A stretch of 64,000 nucleotides of DNA from Hydractinia symbiolongicarpus (Eukaryota > Cnidaria > Hydrozoa > Anthoathecata > Hydractiniidae), in the NCBI RefSeq assembly GCF_029227915.1, contig NC_079887.1, positions 19,529,650-19,593,649 on the forward strand. The letters run 5' to 3'. Shown piece by piece: positions 23,490-34,419 of this stretch. Numbering within the stretch: position 1 is the first letter of the stretch; each line of letters opens with the position of its first letter. The translations under genes and the position numbers were made by a program. The notes beneath the pieces are model-generated. The model was not told the DNA's origin and made no database searches. It saw only the letters and a program-made list of their open reading frames with translations.

Positions 23490-24230
23490 TCAGTTGATAC
23501 TTCCTTTAATTACTTCATACAGGCCACAGTTTTGAGGTCCAATAAGTTTTAAATGTTTTGCAGATATCTGATCAGCACCAAACGCTTTACCTTCTTTTAC
23601 GCTGTTTTTAAATGATTTTTCATACAACTTATAGGAACAATTAATGGTGTTAATACATGGAGTTACTCTATATATGTGCTGTATGCTATGGTCAGGTGAA
23701 ACTCTCCCATTTAACCTCTTGCCAACAGTTGCAAAGTGATGATTAAGTAAATTTGCCTTGGCTTGGTCATCTGAAATTTTTCCATGTTGTTCATCTTTTA
23801 GAGTAGCAATTTCACAATTTGATACCTTACCCTGAAAATCATTTACAGTTTTCCAGAATGACTTACTACTTGATACACCATTAAACTTTTCTTTCCAATA
23901 ATCCTTTTCTGCAAGACGAACAAGGTTTGTACATTTTTTTTTCAACTTCTTATATGCCTTCCATTCTGTTGAGCCTTTTAATGTTTTAAGAGCTTTTAAA
24001 AGCAATTTGTGTCTGTTGTTTAGTTCTTTTCGTATTTCACCATTTATCCATGGTTTTAAATTCTGTCTAACCTTAACTTTTCTGACAGTTACATGTTTTG
24101 TTGCAATCGATTTACAGAGGTGTTCCCAACACCAAAGTGAATCGTCAACATCATCGATTACAGAACAAATCTGACAAGGAACATTCTCAAAATCTTTTAT
24201 TAATTTCGATTCATCAAGGCACTTTGACAC
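23490..24230 (-). CDS. LINE linker and RT amino-terminal segment (left copy)
   Basis: 246 residues that continue the endonuclease ORF after a stop at the junction. The WKAYKKLKKKCTNLVRLAEKDYW region is the basic linker typical between endonuclease and RT of CR1-like elements, followed by SFWKTVNDF and GADQISAKHLKLIG, the first RT motif. It stops in SIN* at 23490, and the next RT motif (CDNYRPVTLLS) lies in the following 100 bases. Identical in length and position to 32604-33344 in the inverted arm. Confidence 0.8.
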   Translation of the reverse strand: MSKCLDESKLIKDFENVPCQICSVIDDVDDSLWCWEHLCKSIATKHVTVRKVKVRQNLKPWINGEIRKELNNRHKLLLKALKTLKGSTEWKAYKKLKKKCTNLVRLAEKDYWKEKFNGVSSSKSFWKTVNDFQGKVSNCEIATLKDEQHGKISDDQAKANLLNHHFATVGKRLNGRVSPDHSIQHIYRVTPCINTINCSYKLYEKSFKNSVKEGKAFGADQISAKHLKLIGPQNCGLYEVIKGSIN

Positions 24231-24231
24231 T

Positions 24232-25092
24232 TCAATGAATTTTGTTGTTCGCTTCGGTTTTTTTAAAATTAAGTGATGTATAAACCAAATGATGGTCGGA
24301 GATACATGGATCGTAACATCCAGTCAGACAAATATGAGATTTGCTGAAAAGTTGCGTTGTTATAATGAGATCTATTAGACTGCTTGATGTATCTGTCATA
24401 CGTGTTGGTTGTTTAATCAAGTTCACCAAATTAAAACTATACAAGGACTTTGCAAAACTGTTAGTTACCGCATTTTCAGTTTTGTTTGAGTTAGACAAGT
24501 CATAGTTGAAATCTCCTAAAATAACCATGTTTTTACGTTTTGAACACACTGATTCCAATATTGGCACCCATTTATTTAAGAATTTTTTTTCACTTGGAGG
24601 TCGATAAATACAAGCTACTAATGTCTTTTGAGAATTCACAATAACATTTAACCAGATGGATTCAATATTTACAATTTTATCACCAAAGTCTGATTCTGAT
24701 ACATTTAAAGCATTGGAAATGTACATTAGACAACCTCCCCAGTGGTCTTTGCCGTTGTTCCGATCCTTGCGGTATATTTTATATCCTTCTATTGAGATTT
24801 CCGAATCACATATTTCCGTTGATAAATGTGTCTCGGTTATGGCAAGAATGTCAAAGTTAACTTCATTTAATAAAATTGCAACTTCATGAAATTTTCTTTG
24901 CAGTCCATTGATATTTATATGACCAATAAGTACACCATTGGAACCAGAAAGATTTCTAACCAGTTGATCATGAACAATAACCATGTTTGGATACCAGTTT
25001 TTCAAGTAGATAAGTATTTGTGATTGATGTTCTTCTTTGTAAGATCCACATCCATTATAAGATAAGATCTTGAGTAAAAGCCAATTAAACAA
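24232..25092 (-). CDS. LINE apurinic-like endonuclease domain (left copy)
   Basis: 286 residues. APE-type endonuclease motifs are in order: GHININGLQRK, AITETHL with the catalytic Glu, YRPPS, GDFNYDL with catalytic Asp/Asn, and ISDHHLVY with the catalytic Asp-His near the C-terminus. The enzyme nicks target DNA to prime reverse transcription. The ORF starts MFNWLLLKILSYNG and ends two bases before the next ORF. It is intact, unlike the RT. Differs from the inverted copy at 31742 by one residue noted (Asn versus Tyr after GDFNYDLS). Confidence 0.85.
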   Translation of the reverse strand: MFNWLLLKILSYNGCGSYKEEHQSQILIYLKNWYPNMVIVHDQLVRNLSGSNGVLIGHININGLQRKFHEVAILLNEVNFDILAITETHLSTEICDSEISIEGYKIYRKDRNNGKDHWGGCLMYISNALNVSESDFGDKIVNIESIWLNVIVNSQKTLVACIYRPPSEKKFLNKWVPILESVCSKRKNMVILGDFNYDLSNSNKTENAVTNSFAKSLYSFNLVNLIKQPTRMTDTSSSLIDLIITTQLFSKSHICLTGCYDPCISDHHLVYTSLNFKKTEANNKIH

Positions 25093-25870
25093 AATTCAAC
25101 CAAAATTCAAGCTGGTAAGACTGATAATAGGCACCAACAGCCGTGTCAACAATTTCACAGCAAGTGGTTAGCTGTTAGGACTGCAATAACCGGATTTAGC
25201 AGCCTTAACCGTCCACTTTGTCTACATACAATTATATACCCTTAAACTTAAACTCAGGGACCTTAAACTCAGGGACCTAGAAATAGTGTGAGTTTTTATA
25301 TCTGTAGTAGATTCATTGGTACATTCATTCCCTTCAGGTTTTATTAACGGTATTGGGAATTATAATGTAGGCACTCACTACGACAAGCTCCACACCTCGG
25401 TGATCACGATTATTCTTCCTATTGTAACTTGCGAGAGGACGTCTTAAGGTTTATTCATTGTAGTGAAGGCTCTCAGGTTTGTCATTTTAAAAACCTTATG
25501 AACTTTCTCTTGATATATATACAGAATTGATAAGGTCAAAGTTATGACGATGCTGGCAATGTATCTGTTAAAATTAATTGTCATGCTAACATTTTAAAGC
25601 AAAACAGATTAGCTTTATACATATCCTTGTTCTTCTCCTTGCTTAAATTTAGTTGTCTGTAATTTATGCTTTGTACATTATTTCTGAAACATGATGAATT
25701 GAATCAAACATAACATATCTTTACAAATTTTCCAAAAGTAGTTTAAAATTTTTACGCAAGAATGTTCCTTACTTAACTATTAATCCCAACTATGTCCATA
25801 ATTTTAATATTTGTAACACGATGTGTGGAACGTATTATTAACACAAGGGTTTTCAATGATTTGTATTAAG

Positions 25871-27176
25871 CACGGTCATTTACGGCAGGAAAAAAAGTGT
25901 GCGCATGCGCCATTATTTGTTATCAAATTTTCTGCCGCAAGCGATTCATAATGGCCCCCATCGCACGTGCTTTAAATTTCCCTTAAAAACAAATGTTTTT
26001 CGAGCCTCTGCGGTAGAGATCATCTCTTAAAAAAGATTTTATTTTAGTAGAGCAGGCTTTGGACTATACAAAAACTCTGGATTCCACTACCCGATCACTT
26101 TCACTTTTGTTGGGAGGAGACAGAAAGAATAGCAATGTTTTGATCATAAAATTTTATGTGTTGGTGGAAAATGAAGATATTTGCCTTCCAACGCAAAGTC
26201 ATGCTTTAAGACATGTTTTTCCTGAAAGCTGATAGCCTATTTTATCAAATAAAACCAGTGGTTTGTGGCTGCCACTTTTTTTCTGAAAGAAATTGGTCCT
26301 TGGAAATGACCTTTCACCACAAGACTTCATAAATCGGTAAATATCATTATTTTAAATGAAAATTGTGCACTCAATAAGATAAATATAAGCAATAAACCAG
26401 TGTTAGATGTGAAAAATGTTGCTTGTGGCTACCCCCTAACCTTTCACAGTCAGGGTAAACACTTAATTAGGCGACGGTAGGCTAATTAGGGCATACCACC
26501 TATTTAGACGACTCATTGTACCCTAGTTAGACCATATGTAACCTAGTTAAGACATTACAATATTTAATGGCTTCTCACACATTCCTAAGAAAAATCGCAA
26601 AAACACTGTTCAGAATGAATAGTCTACGCAACCATGATTCCAAAATTGTCACTCGTGCCTCGATATGCTCGCGCAAGTAAGAATTATGTTAAAATGAAAT
26701 ATTACATGTCGCCTATTTAGGTGACGATAGTAAAATCCACAATAATTTAATGAAGATATTCTTTCACAAAAAACGCAAAAAAAAAGTATTTTTTTTAAGA
26801 TGGATGTGGTAACAATTTGTTTTGTAACGTTTCTTTTTTATTCACATCCTGTTTTAACATCATTAAAATCTTAGTCAAACAATACCACGTTTCCTGTGGC
26901 GTCGATGGCTGAAATCCATTATTTAAAACAACAAATATTGCCACACAAGGTTTGGGTCGCAACCAAGGGCGAAATAGTAGTCTATGGTCATCCTTCTTTA
27001 GTTTTAAAAGAAAAAAATGTTATATTTTCTTTTATTGGGCAACTAAAACAAGATAATAGAGAGTGAGGTCAATATCGATGACGTCATAATCTTATGCCGT
27101 AGGCGATTTTTTTAAAAAAATTTTTGGCGCATGCGCACACTTTATTTCCTTAAAATCGCGGTTTTGAACGACCGTG
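25871..27176. mobile_element. 1.3-kb non-autonomous DNA element, CAC ends (left arm copy)
   Basis: Ends are inverted: CACGGTCATTTACGG at 25871 and, reversed, CACGGTCGTTCAAAACCG from 27176. Both continue through gapped similarity into a GTGTGCGCATGCGCC block (25898-25912 and, inverted, 27125-27139). Flanks are TAAG (25867-25870) and TAAG (27177-27180), a 4-bp duplication. CAC termini with 4-bp duplications fit Chapaev-type elements of the CMC group, but there is no transposase. The interior carries degenerate repeats of AATTAGGCGAC/TAGTTAGACCAT type (26464-26560). Confidence 0.6.
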
Positions 27177-27316
27177 TAAGGCATTTTGTCCATGGTTCCA
27201 TTTCATTATATTTTTGAATTTTTTATTATATTTATGAAGAAAGAAGATTTTGATTTGGTTATTTTTTAATGACCTCCAATCTGCAGAAAACTTTATTTTG
27301 GTGCTAAATATGAAGA

Positions 27317-27489
27317 ATAGTCGTTGCCCGTGGAGAAATCCACGGGTTCGCACGTCCTTTATATTTACCCGTCGCAACAAAGTGGATAAAAATATATCGC
27401 ATTTGATATTCGTGTTTCCGTAACATTATTTTCAAACTCAGCGGGGGGTCCGCGCAGAGACAGACAGACAACGGCTATTATTATAGAGA
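27317..27489 (-). mobile_element. Short Helitron-like element (left arm copy)
   Basis: Minus strand. Begins TCTCTATAATAATAGCC, carries TTGTCTGTCTGTCTCTG, and ends with the hairpin CCGTGGATTTCTCCACGG followed about 8 bases later by CTAT (canonical ends are CTRR). Start and hairpin closely match the two Helitrons at 60476-61921. The base outside the TC start is T, not the expected A. Confidence 0.6.
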
Positions 27490-29344
27490 AGAAGAATGAA
27501 CATTCTAATTATTGCTTTAATAACTTTCAATCTATAAAAAACATTATGATGGTGTCGTGTTGTCTTATTGCTGGTTTGATTACACCCTTGATGATAAAGT
27601 TTTTAATGTATTTTATGTTGTCATTTATTCCCATTTTTCGATCAATTCGATCAATACTTAACGTCTATCCCGTATGTCACAAAGTTTCAGTGCTTAATGG
27701 GCGTATAAAGATGTTGGCTTCCAGGGCTCGGCCCTGGATCCGTTGGGGAGCTCACAACGCCCCCCAAACACCCAGTTGGTTATTATTATCATCTCCGGTG
27801 CGTTGTTGACCCTACGGGTCAATGGTTTTACTAAGGTTAATTTTTTTCTGAATACGCCCCTGATAAAAAGCTGTTACAACTAAAGTACATAAACCATTCA
27901 TGGTTATTTCAAATCAAAGATGTTTTTTTTGATTTTCACTAAAAAGTACATTTAAAACCTACTTATTTTCAGCCCATACAGACATGGAATTTCTGTAAAA
28001 ATGTTGTTAGAAAGATATATAGGTAGTTAGTCGTGAAATAAAGTTTTTTATTTGGTATTATAGTAGTTATCTTAGCAGATTTTAGGATTTAGAAATCTAT
28101 ATATATTTTTCTCTCGCTTAAAATTTATTTTCTGGCTGCCACAAAATAGTTTCTTGTTTGCCTCTCCTTTAATAAATTTTTGACGAAAATTGTTACTTTT
28201 TTCACTCGATAAGTCAAATCCCCTCAGTCTCGGTTATCCCAATTTTTTTCTGCTTACTTTACGCTTTTTGGGAACGGGGTCGCTATTTTTAAGAACACTG
28301 TCCCATTCGAAAATATCATTCGAATAAAACTGTGAAAAACAAAACAAACCGAAAACGTTTTTGCGTTGTTCATATGAGTTGCGTAAGTTAAGTTGGTGTC
28401 AGGTTAGGTAACAACAACAGCTCATGCAATACGTCACAAAGAACAACGAATGGTTGGAATTATATAGCATTATCTCAAAATGTATGTCAAATAAGGTTAG
28501 TAGTTCAAATAAAGTTTGATTAGTCTTTGCACAGAGGCAACGTTAGCTAAAATTTTCTACTTAAGACACAAGTAATGGAAGATAACTTTGACTTGGTCTA
28601 CAGCTTTTTGTAATTTTTTTATAAGTATGAATTAGCTAGATAAATGAATTGAGATTTTTAACGATTTTCTTTCGACTTTTGTGATACGAATAAACAGTAA
28701 AGATAAAAAAAATCATCTTTACCAATAAAGCGTATTGACGGGAATGTTTTCTATAAACGGTCCGAACCTACTTTTTCTTTCTTTGTATCTATGTACACGT
28801 AACATTGCTGAGTTTACCTTTATTTCTGCTTTGTATTAAAATGTTTTCAAGGTTTTTTACTAAGCGCGTATTCGGATTTTTTTATTCTCGTTCTCCGATT
28901 TTTCTAGATTTTTTTGTTAAACAAACAGAAAAACTCGGGAAGCGGAAAAGTGTGTTTAAATATAGACCCCTATAAGATCATCTATGCTGCAAAGTGTTTG
29001 CTGTTTATACGCTCTGAAACAAATGCATATGTAAATATCTTTTCACAGGGCTTATTTTTCGCAATCTTATAGTGGCTAAGGCCACTCCAGCACGCATATA
29101 ATATTAAAAGTAAACAAGAAACCCAGGGGCTTGAAGATTTCCGCCATTAGCCTACAAGATTTTAAAATTTGAAGTTGATCTTGAAAACGGAGAATTATTA
29201 GGTAAACAAATCATTGACTATTCTCAATTATTATTGTAAAGGGCCTGATACACTGGTACATAATCACTGAAATATAACTTATAATATCAATGTAATTTCT
29301 TAAAATATGTTCAAAATACAGTTATAATTTCTTATAATTTCTTA
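27490..29344. other. Spacer of the inverted duplication
   Basis: 1855 bases present once. No gene is recognised; ORF 27546-27809 has no motif. Contains an AT-rich stretch with ordinary composition. It would be the loop if the arms paired. Confidence 0.6.
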
Positions 29345-29517
29345 TCTCTATAATAATAGCCGTTGTCTGTCTGTCTCTGCGCGGACCCCCCGCTGAGTTT
29401 GAAAATAATGTTACGGAAACACGAATATCAAATGCGATATATTTTTATCCACTTTGTTGCGACGGGTAAATATAAAGGACGTGCGAACCCGTGGATTTCT
29501 CCACGGGCAACGACTAT
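29345..29517 (+). mobile_element. Short Helitron-like element (right arm copy)
   Basis: TC start at 29345 preceded by A, hairpin CCGTGGATTTCTCCACGG at 29490-29507, CTAT at 29514-29517. Mirror copy of 27317-27489. The A|TC junction fits Helitron insertion between A and T. Confidence 0.65.
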
Positions 29518-29657
29518 TCTTCATATTTAGCACCAAAATAAAGTTTTCTGCAGATTGGAGGTCATTAAAAAATAACCAAATCAAAATCTTCTTTCTTCAT
29601 AAATATAATAAAAAATTCAAAAATATAATGAAATGGAACCATGGACAAAATGCCTTA

Positions 29658-30963
29658 CACGGTCGTTCAAAACCGCGATTTTAAGGAAATAAAGTGTGCG
29701 CATGCGCCAAAAATTTTTTTAAAAAAATCGCCTACGGCATAAGATTATGACGTCATCGATATTGACCTCACTCTCTATTATCTTGTTTTAGTTGCCCAAT
29801 AAAAGAAAATATAACATTTTTTTCTTTTAAAACTAAAGAAGGATGACCATAGACTACTATTTCGCCCTTGGTTGCGACCCAAACCTTGTGTGGCAATATT
29901 TGTTGTTTTAAATAATGGATTTCAGCCATCGACGCCACAGGGAACGTGGTATTGTTTGACTAAGATTTTAATGATGTTAAAACAGGATGTGAATAAAAAA
30001 GAAACGTTACAAAACAAATTGTTACCACATCCATCTTAAAAAAAATACTTTTTTTTTGCGTTTTTTGTGAAAGAATATCTTCATTAAATTATTGTGGATT
30101 TTACTATCGTCACCTAAATAGGCGACATGTAATATTTCATTTTAACATAATTCTTACTTGCGCGAGCATATCGAGGCACGAGTGACAATTTTGGAATCAT
30201 GGTTGCGTAGACTATTCATTCTGAACAGTGTTTTTGCGATTTTTCTTAGGAATGTGTGAGAAGCCATTAAATATTGTAATGTCTTAACTAGGTTACATAT
30301 GGTCTAACTAGGGTACAATGAGTCGTCTAAATAGGTGGTATGCCCTAATTAGCCTACCGTCGCCTAATTAAGTGTTTACCCTGACTGTGAAAGGTTAGGG
30401 GGTAGCCACAAGCAACATTTTTCACATCTAACACTGGTTTATTGCTTATATTTATCGTATTGAGTGCACAATTTTCATTTAAAATAATGATATTTACCGA
30501 TTTATGAAGTCTTGTGGTGAAAGGTCATTTCCAAGGACCAATTTCTTTCAGAAAAAAAGTGGCAGCCACAAACCACTGGTTTTATTTGATAAAATAGGCT
30601 ATCAGCTTTCAGGAAAAACATGTCTTAAAGCATGACTTTGCGTTGGAAGGCAAATATCTTCATTTTCCACCAACACATAAAATTTTATGATCAAAACATT
30701 GCTATTCTTTCTGTCTCCTCCCAACAAAAGTGAAAGTGATCGGGTAGTGGAATCCAGAGTTTTTGTATAGTCCAAAGCCTGCTCTACTAAAATAAAATCT
30801 TTTTTAAGAGATGATCTCTACCGCAGAGGCTCGAAAAACATTTGTTTTTAAGGGAAATTTAAAGCACGTGCGATGGTGGCCATTATGAATCGCTTGCGGC
30901 AGAAAATTTGATAACAAATAATGGCGCATGCGCACACTTTTTTTCCTGCCGTAAATGACCGTG
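29658..30963. mobile_element. 1.3-kb non-autonomous DNA element, CAC ends (right arm copy)
   Basis: Mirror of 25871-27176, including the TAAG-type flanks (here read CTTA). Duplicated passively as part of the arm and not an independent insertion. Confidence 0.6.
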
Positions 30964-31741
30964 CTTAATACAAATCATTGAAAACCCTTGTGTTAATAAT
31001 ACGTTCCACACATCGTGTTACAAATATTAAAATTATGGACATAGTTGGGATTAATAGTTAAGTAAGGAACATTCTTGCGTAAAAATTTTAAACTACTTTT
31101 GGAAAATTTGTAAAGATATGTTATGTTTGATTCAATTCATCATGTTTCAGAAATAATGTACAAAGCATGAATTACAGACAACTAAATTTAAGCAAGGAGA
31201 AGAACAAGGATATGTATAAAGCTAATCTGTTTTGCTTTAAAATGTTAGCATGACAATTAATTTTAACAGATACATTGCCAGCATCGTCATAACTTTGACC
31301 TTATCAATTCTGTATATATATCAAGAGAAAGTTCATAAGGTTTTTAAAATGACAAACCTGAGAGCCTTCACTACAATGAATAAACCTTAAGACGTCCTCT
31401 CGCAAGTTACAATAGGAAGAATAATCGTGATCACCGAGGTGTGGAGCTTGTCGTAGTGAGTGCCTACATTATAATTCCCAATACCGTTAATAAAACCTGA
31501 AGGGAATGAATGTACCAATGAATCTACTACAGATATAAAAACTCACACTATTTCTAGGTCCCTGAGTTTAAGGTCCCTGAGTTTAAGTTTAAGGGTATAT
31601 AATTGTATGTAGACAAAGTGGACGGTTAAGGCTGCTAAATCCGGTTATTGCAGTCCTAACAGCTAACCACTTGCTGTGAAATTGTTGACACGGCTGTTGG
31701 TGCCTATTATCAGTCTTACCAGCTTGAATTTTGGTTGAATT

Positions 31742-33490
31742 TTGTTTAATTGGCTTTTACTCAAGATCTTATCTTATAATGGATGTGGATCTTACAAAGA
31801 AGAACATCAATCACAAATACTTATCTACTTGAAAAACTGGTATCCAAACATGGTTATTGTTCATGATCAACTGGTTAGAAATCTTTCTGGTTCCAATGGT
31901 GTACTTATTGGTCATATAAATATCAATGGACTGCAAAGAAAATTTCATGAAGTTGCAATTTTATTAAATGAAGTTAACTTTGACATTCTTGCCATAACCG
32001 AGACACATTTATCAACGGAAATATGTGATTCGGAAATCTCAATAGAAGGATATAAAATATACCGCAAGGATCGGAACAACGGCAAAGACCACTGGGGAGG
32101 TTGTCTAATGTACATTTCCAATGCTTTAAATGTATCAGAATCAGACTTTGGTGATAAAATTGTAAATATTGAATCCATCTGGTTAAATGTTATTGTGAAT
32201 TCTCAAAAGACATTAGTAGCTTGTATTTATCGACCTCCAAGTGAAAAAAAATTCTTAAATAAATGGGTGCCAATATTGGAATCAGTGTGTTCAAAACGTA
32301 AAAACATGGTTATTTTAGGAGATTTCAACTATGACTTGTCTTACTCAAACAAAACTGAAAATGCGGTAACTAACAGTTTTGCAAAGTCCTTGTATAGTTT
32401 TAATTTGGTGAACTTGATTAAACAACCAACACGTATGACAGATACATCAAGCAGTCTAATAGATCTCATTATAACAACGCAACTTTTCAGCAAATCTCAT
32501 ATTTGTCTGACTGGATGTTACGATCCATGTATCTCCGACCATCATTTGGTTTATACATCACTTAATTTTAAAAAAACCGAAGCGAACAACAAAATTCATT
32601 GAAGTGTCAAAGTGCCTTGATGAATCGAAATTAATAAAAGATTTTGAGAATGTTCCTTGTCAGATTTGTTCTGTAATCGATGATGTTGACGATTCACTTT
32701 GGTGTTGGGAACACCTCTGTAAATCGATTGCAACAAAACATGTAACTGTCAGAAAAGTTAAGGTTAGACAGAATTTAAAACCATGGATAAATGGTGAAAT
32801 ACGAAAAGAACTAAACAACAGACACAAATTGCTTTTAAAAGCTCTTAAAACATTAAAAGGCTCAACAGAATGGAAGGCATATAAGAAGTTGAAAAAAAAA
32901 TGTACAAACCTTGTTCGTCTTGCAGAAAAGGATTATTGGAAAGAAAAGTTTAATGGTGTATCAAGTAGTAAGTCATTCTGGAAAACTGTAAATGATTTTC
33001 AGGGTAAGGTATCAAATTGTGAAATTGCTACTCTAAAAGATGAACAACATGGAAAAATTTCAGATGACCAAGCCAAGGCAAATTTACTTAATCATCACTT
33101 TGCAACTGTTGGCAAGAGGTTAAATGGGAGAGTTTCACCTGACCATAGCATACAGCACATATATAGAGTAACTCCATGTATTAACACCATTAATTGTTCC
33201 TATAAGTTGTATGAAAAATCATTTAAAAACAGCGTAAAAGAAGGTAAAGCGTTTGGTGCTGATCAGATATCTGCAAAACATTTAAAACTTATTGGACCTC
33301 AAAACTGTGGCCTGTATGAAGTAATTAAAGGAAGTATCAACTGAGTTAAATATCCATCTAGTTGGAAAACAGGGAAAGTAAAATGTTTATTTAAGAAAGG
33401 TTCGAAACAAGACTGTGATAATTATCGCCCTGTAACACTGTTAAGTATAATAAATAAAAAATAAAAAAATAATAAAAATATTCCTAGTAA
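31742..33490 (+). mobile_element. Truncated inverted copy of the LINE (endonuclease and RT start)
   Basis: ORFs 31742-32602 (endonuclease, motifs AITETHL, GDFNYDL, SDHHLVY) and 32604-33344 (linker, GADQISAKHL) match the left copy almost perfectly. After CDNYRPVTLLSI and the A-rich tract the match stops at 33490, before the AFDC, GVPQGS and ADD motifs. It cannot retrotranspose. Confidence 0.9.
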
Positions 33491-34150
33491 TATTAATAAT
33501 ATAGCTATAATATGTATAATTTCAACACCTGACATGTGCGTCATAATCTCATAATTTGCTGCATGGCTATAATATTTGAATAAAATCAAACGAGTTTGAT
33601 TTTAATAATATTGTTGGTGATCTGGTTTCGAATGCCTTTTGTTTGTGTGACATTATCTGCTAGCGTGGTTGTGCCAACGATGTTATGAAATTAAATGAAA
33701 TTATAACGATATTTTAACAAATTATAAGTACATTGTAGAAAAATTATAACTGTATTATAGAATATATTTAATGATATTATACAAGTAGTGTATCCTGGCC
33801 TTAACTAACCTGCAATGTTAAAATACAACTCAATAAATAAAAATAAAATTCATGAATAATTAATTAGTTCTGCTAAATATAGCTTTAGTCTACGTGCTTG
33901 CAAAATTGTACAGAAAGAAATGACGTAACATCAAAGATGGTGCATTATAAGACGATCTTCATTATGCTACACTGCACGAGCTTTAACTTTCGATAGCATA
34001 TAATCTTTAAAATAAAGTTTTGTTCATTGGATAATGAAACAATCTGTTGCACTGTTAGGATTCTTATTGGCTTAAAACTCATTTTAGCCTCGTTCTCAGA
34101 AAAAAATCTTTAGCCTGGATAAGTTTCGAGCGTCCAGCCTAGCTGCGCTG
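33488..34150. repeat. 0.65-kb dispersed repeat, copy 2
   Basis: Matches 12536-13184. Starts at the right edge of the inverted arm with TAATATTAATAATATAGC where copy 1 has TAATATAGC directly after CTAG. Both copies end near GCTGTCTC, after which the flanks are unrelated. Because its left edge is the arm junction, its true 5' limit is unknown. Confidence 0.8.
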
Positions 34151-34154
34151 TCTC

Positions 34155-34419
34155 CAAAAGCAGTAGATGTCACCAGCAATGAAAATTATTATGGATTCTC
34201 CAGAGAAGTAGAAGGTAAAATTTTGGATATTAAGTTTTACAATCTAGTCACTTAGTTTTTTAATTATTACTCGGAAGCAATTCTTTATTTCAGCTACTGC
34301 CGCCGCTATTTTAAATATTAAAAGTATTTCATTCTCCTTAAGATTTTGAAGGGTTTGATGAACTTTTAAGTGATGACGATTTAGACAGTGATGACGAAAC
34401 TAGTGACGAAGACGAGTAA
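34155..34419 (+). pseudogene. Possible last two exons of an unrecognised gene, acidic tail
   Basis: An open frame (KAVDVTSNENYYGFSREVE) runs to 34214 and a GT donor. After an intron ending TTAAG (34342) the exon 34343-34419 continues in matching phase as DFEGFDELLSDDDLDSDDE and stops after a few more acidic residues. Thirteen of the last 25 residues are Asp or Glu. No upstream exon is identifiable, because the preceding sequence belongs to the dispersed repeat. Could be a transposon ORF end or host gene debris. Confidence 0.35.

Larger units (their letters stand above)
22038..25092 (-). mobile_element. Non-LTR retrotransposon (CR1/jockey-like), near full length
   Basis: On the minus strand the element runs endonuclease (25092-24232), linker plus RT start (24230-23490), RT core (23225-22371) and a C-terminal segment (22256-22038), then the GATA tail. 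The four pieces follow each other in order and are separated only by stops or frame changes at about 24231, 23488, 23400-23227 and 22370-22257, so this is one decayed element. An A-rich tract inside the RT (RC of 23344-23400) adds an in-frame stop between LLSI and PSKIFEK. The 5' 1.75 kb (to 23344) is duplicated in inverted orientation at 31742-33490. Confidence 0.85.
23344..27489 (-). repeat. Left arm of a 4146-bp inverted duplication
   Basis: Each base x here pairs with 56834-x in the right arm (29345-33490) with no indel: 23344/33490, 24232/32602, 25092/31742, 27150/29684 and 27489/29345 all obey the sum. I noticed five or so substitutions, for example near 24495, 25672, 25955, 26390 and 26893, so identity is about 99.9%. 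The arm contains, outward from the centre, a Helitron-like end, a 1.3-kb CAC-ended DNA element, unassigned sequence and the 5' 1.75 kb of the LINE. The LINE continues without a break outside the arm on this side, so this is the original locus. Confidence 0.95.
29345..33490 (+). repeat. Right arm of the inverted duplication (derived copy)
   Basis: Mirror of 23344-27489. It starts exactly at the TC of the Helitron-like terminus, preceded by A (29344), and its exact match ends at CTAGTAA (33484-33490). Beyond that the LINE RT is cut off and replaced by the 0.65-kb dispersed repeat. Because the LINE is truncated here and complete on the left, this arm is the younger copy. Confidence 0.95.

Noticed and set aside
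24656-24889. ORF antisense to the LINE endonuclease (and its mirror at 31945-32178)
   Set aside because: Shadow of the real coding frame; conserved only because the arms are duplicated.
27150-27380. 76-residue ORF identical in both arms (27150-27380 and 29454-29684)
   Set aside because: Covers the Helitron hairpin and part of a non-coding element; identity reflects the inverted duplication, not protein selection.
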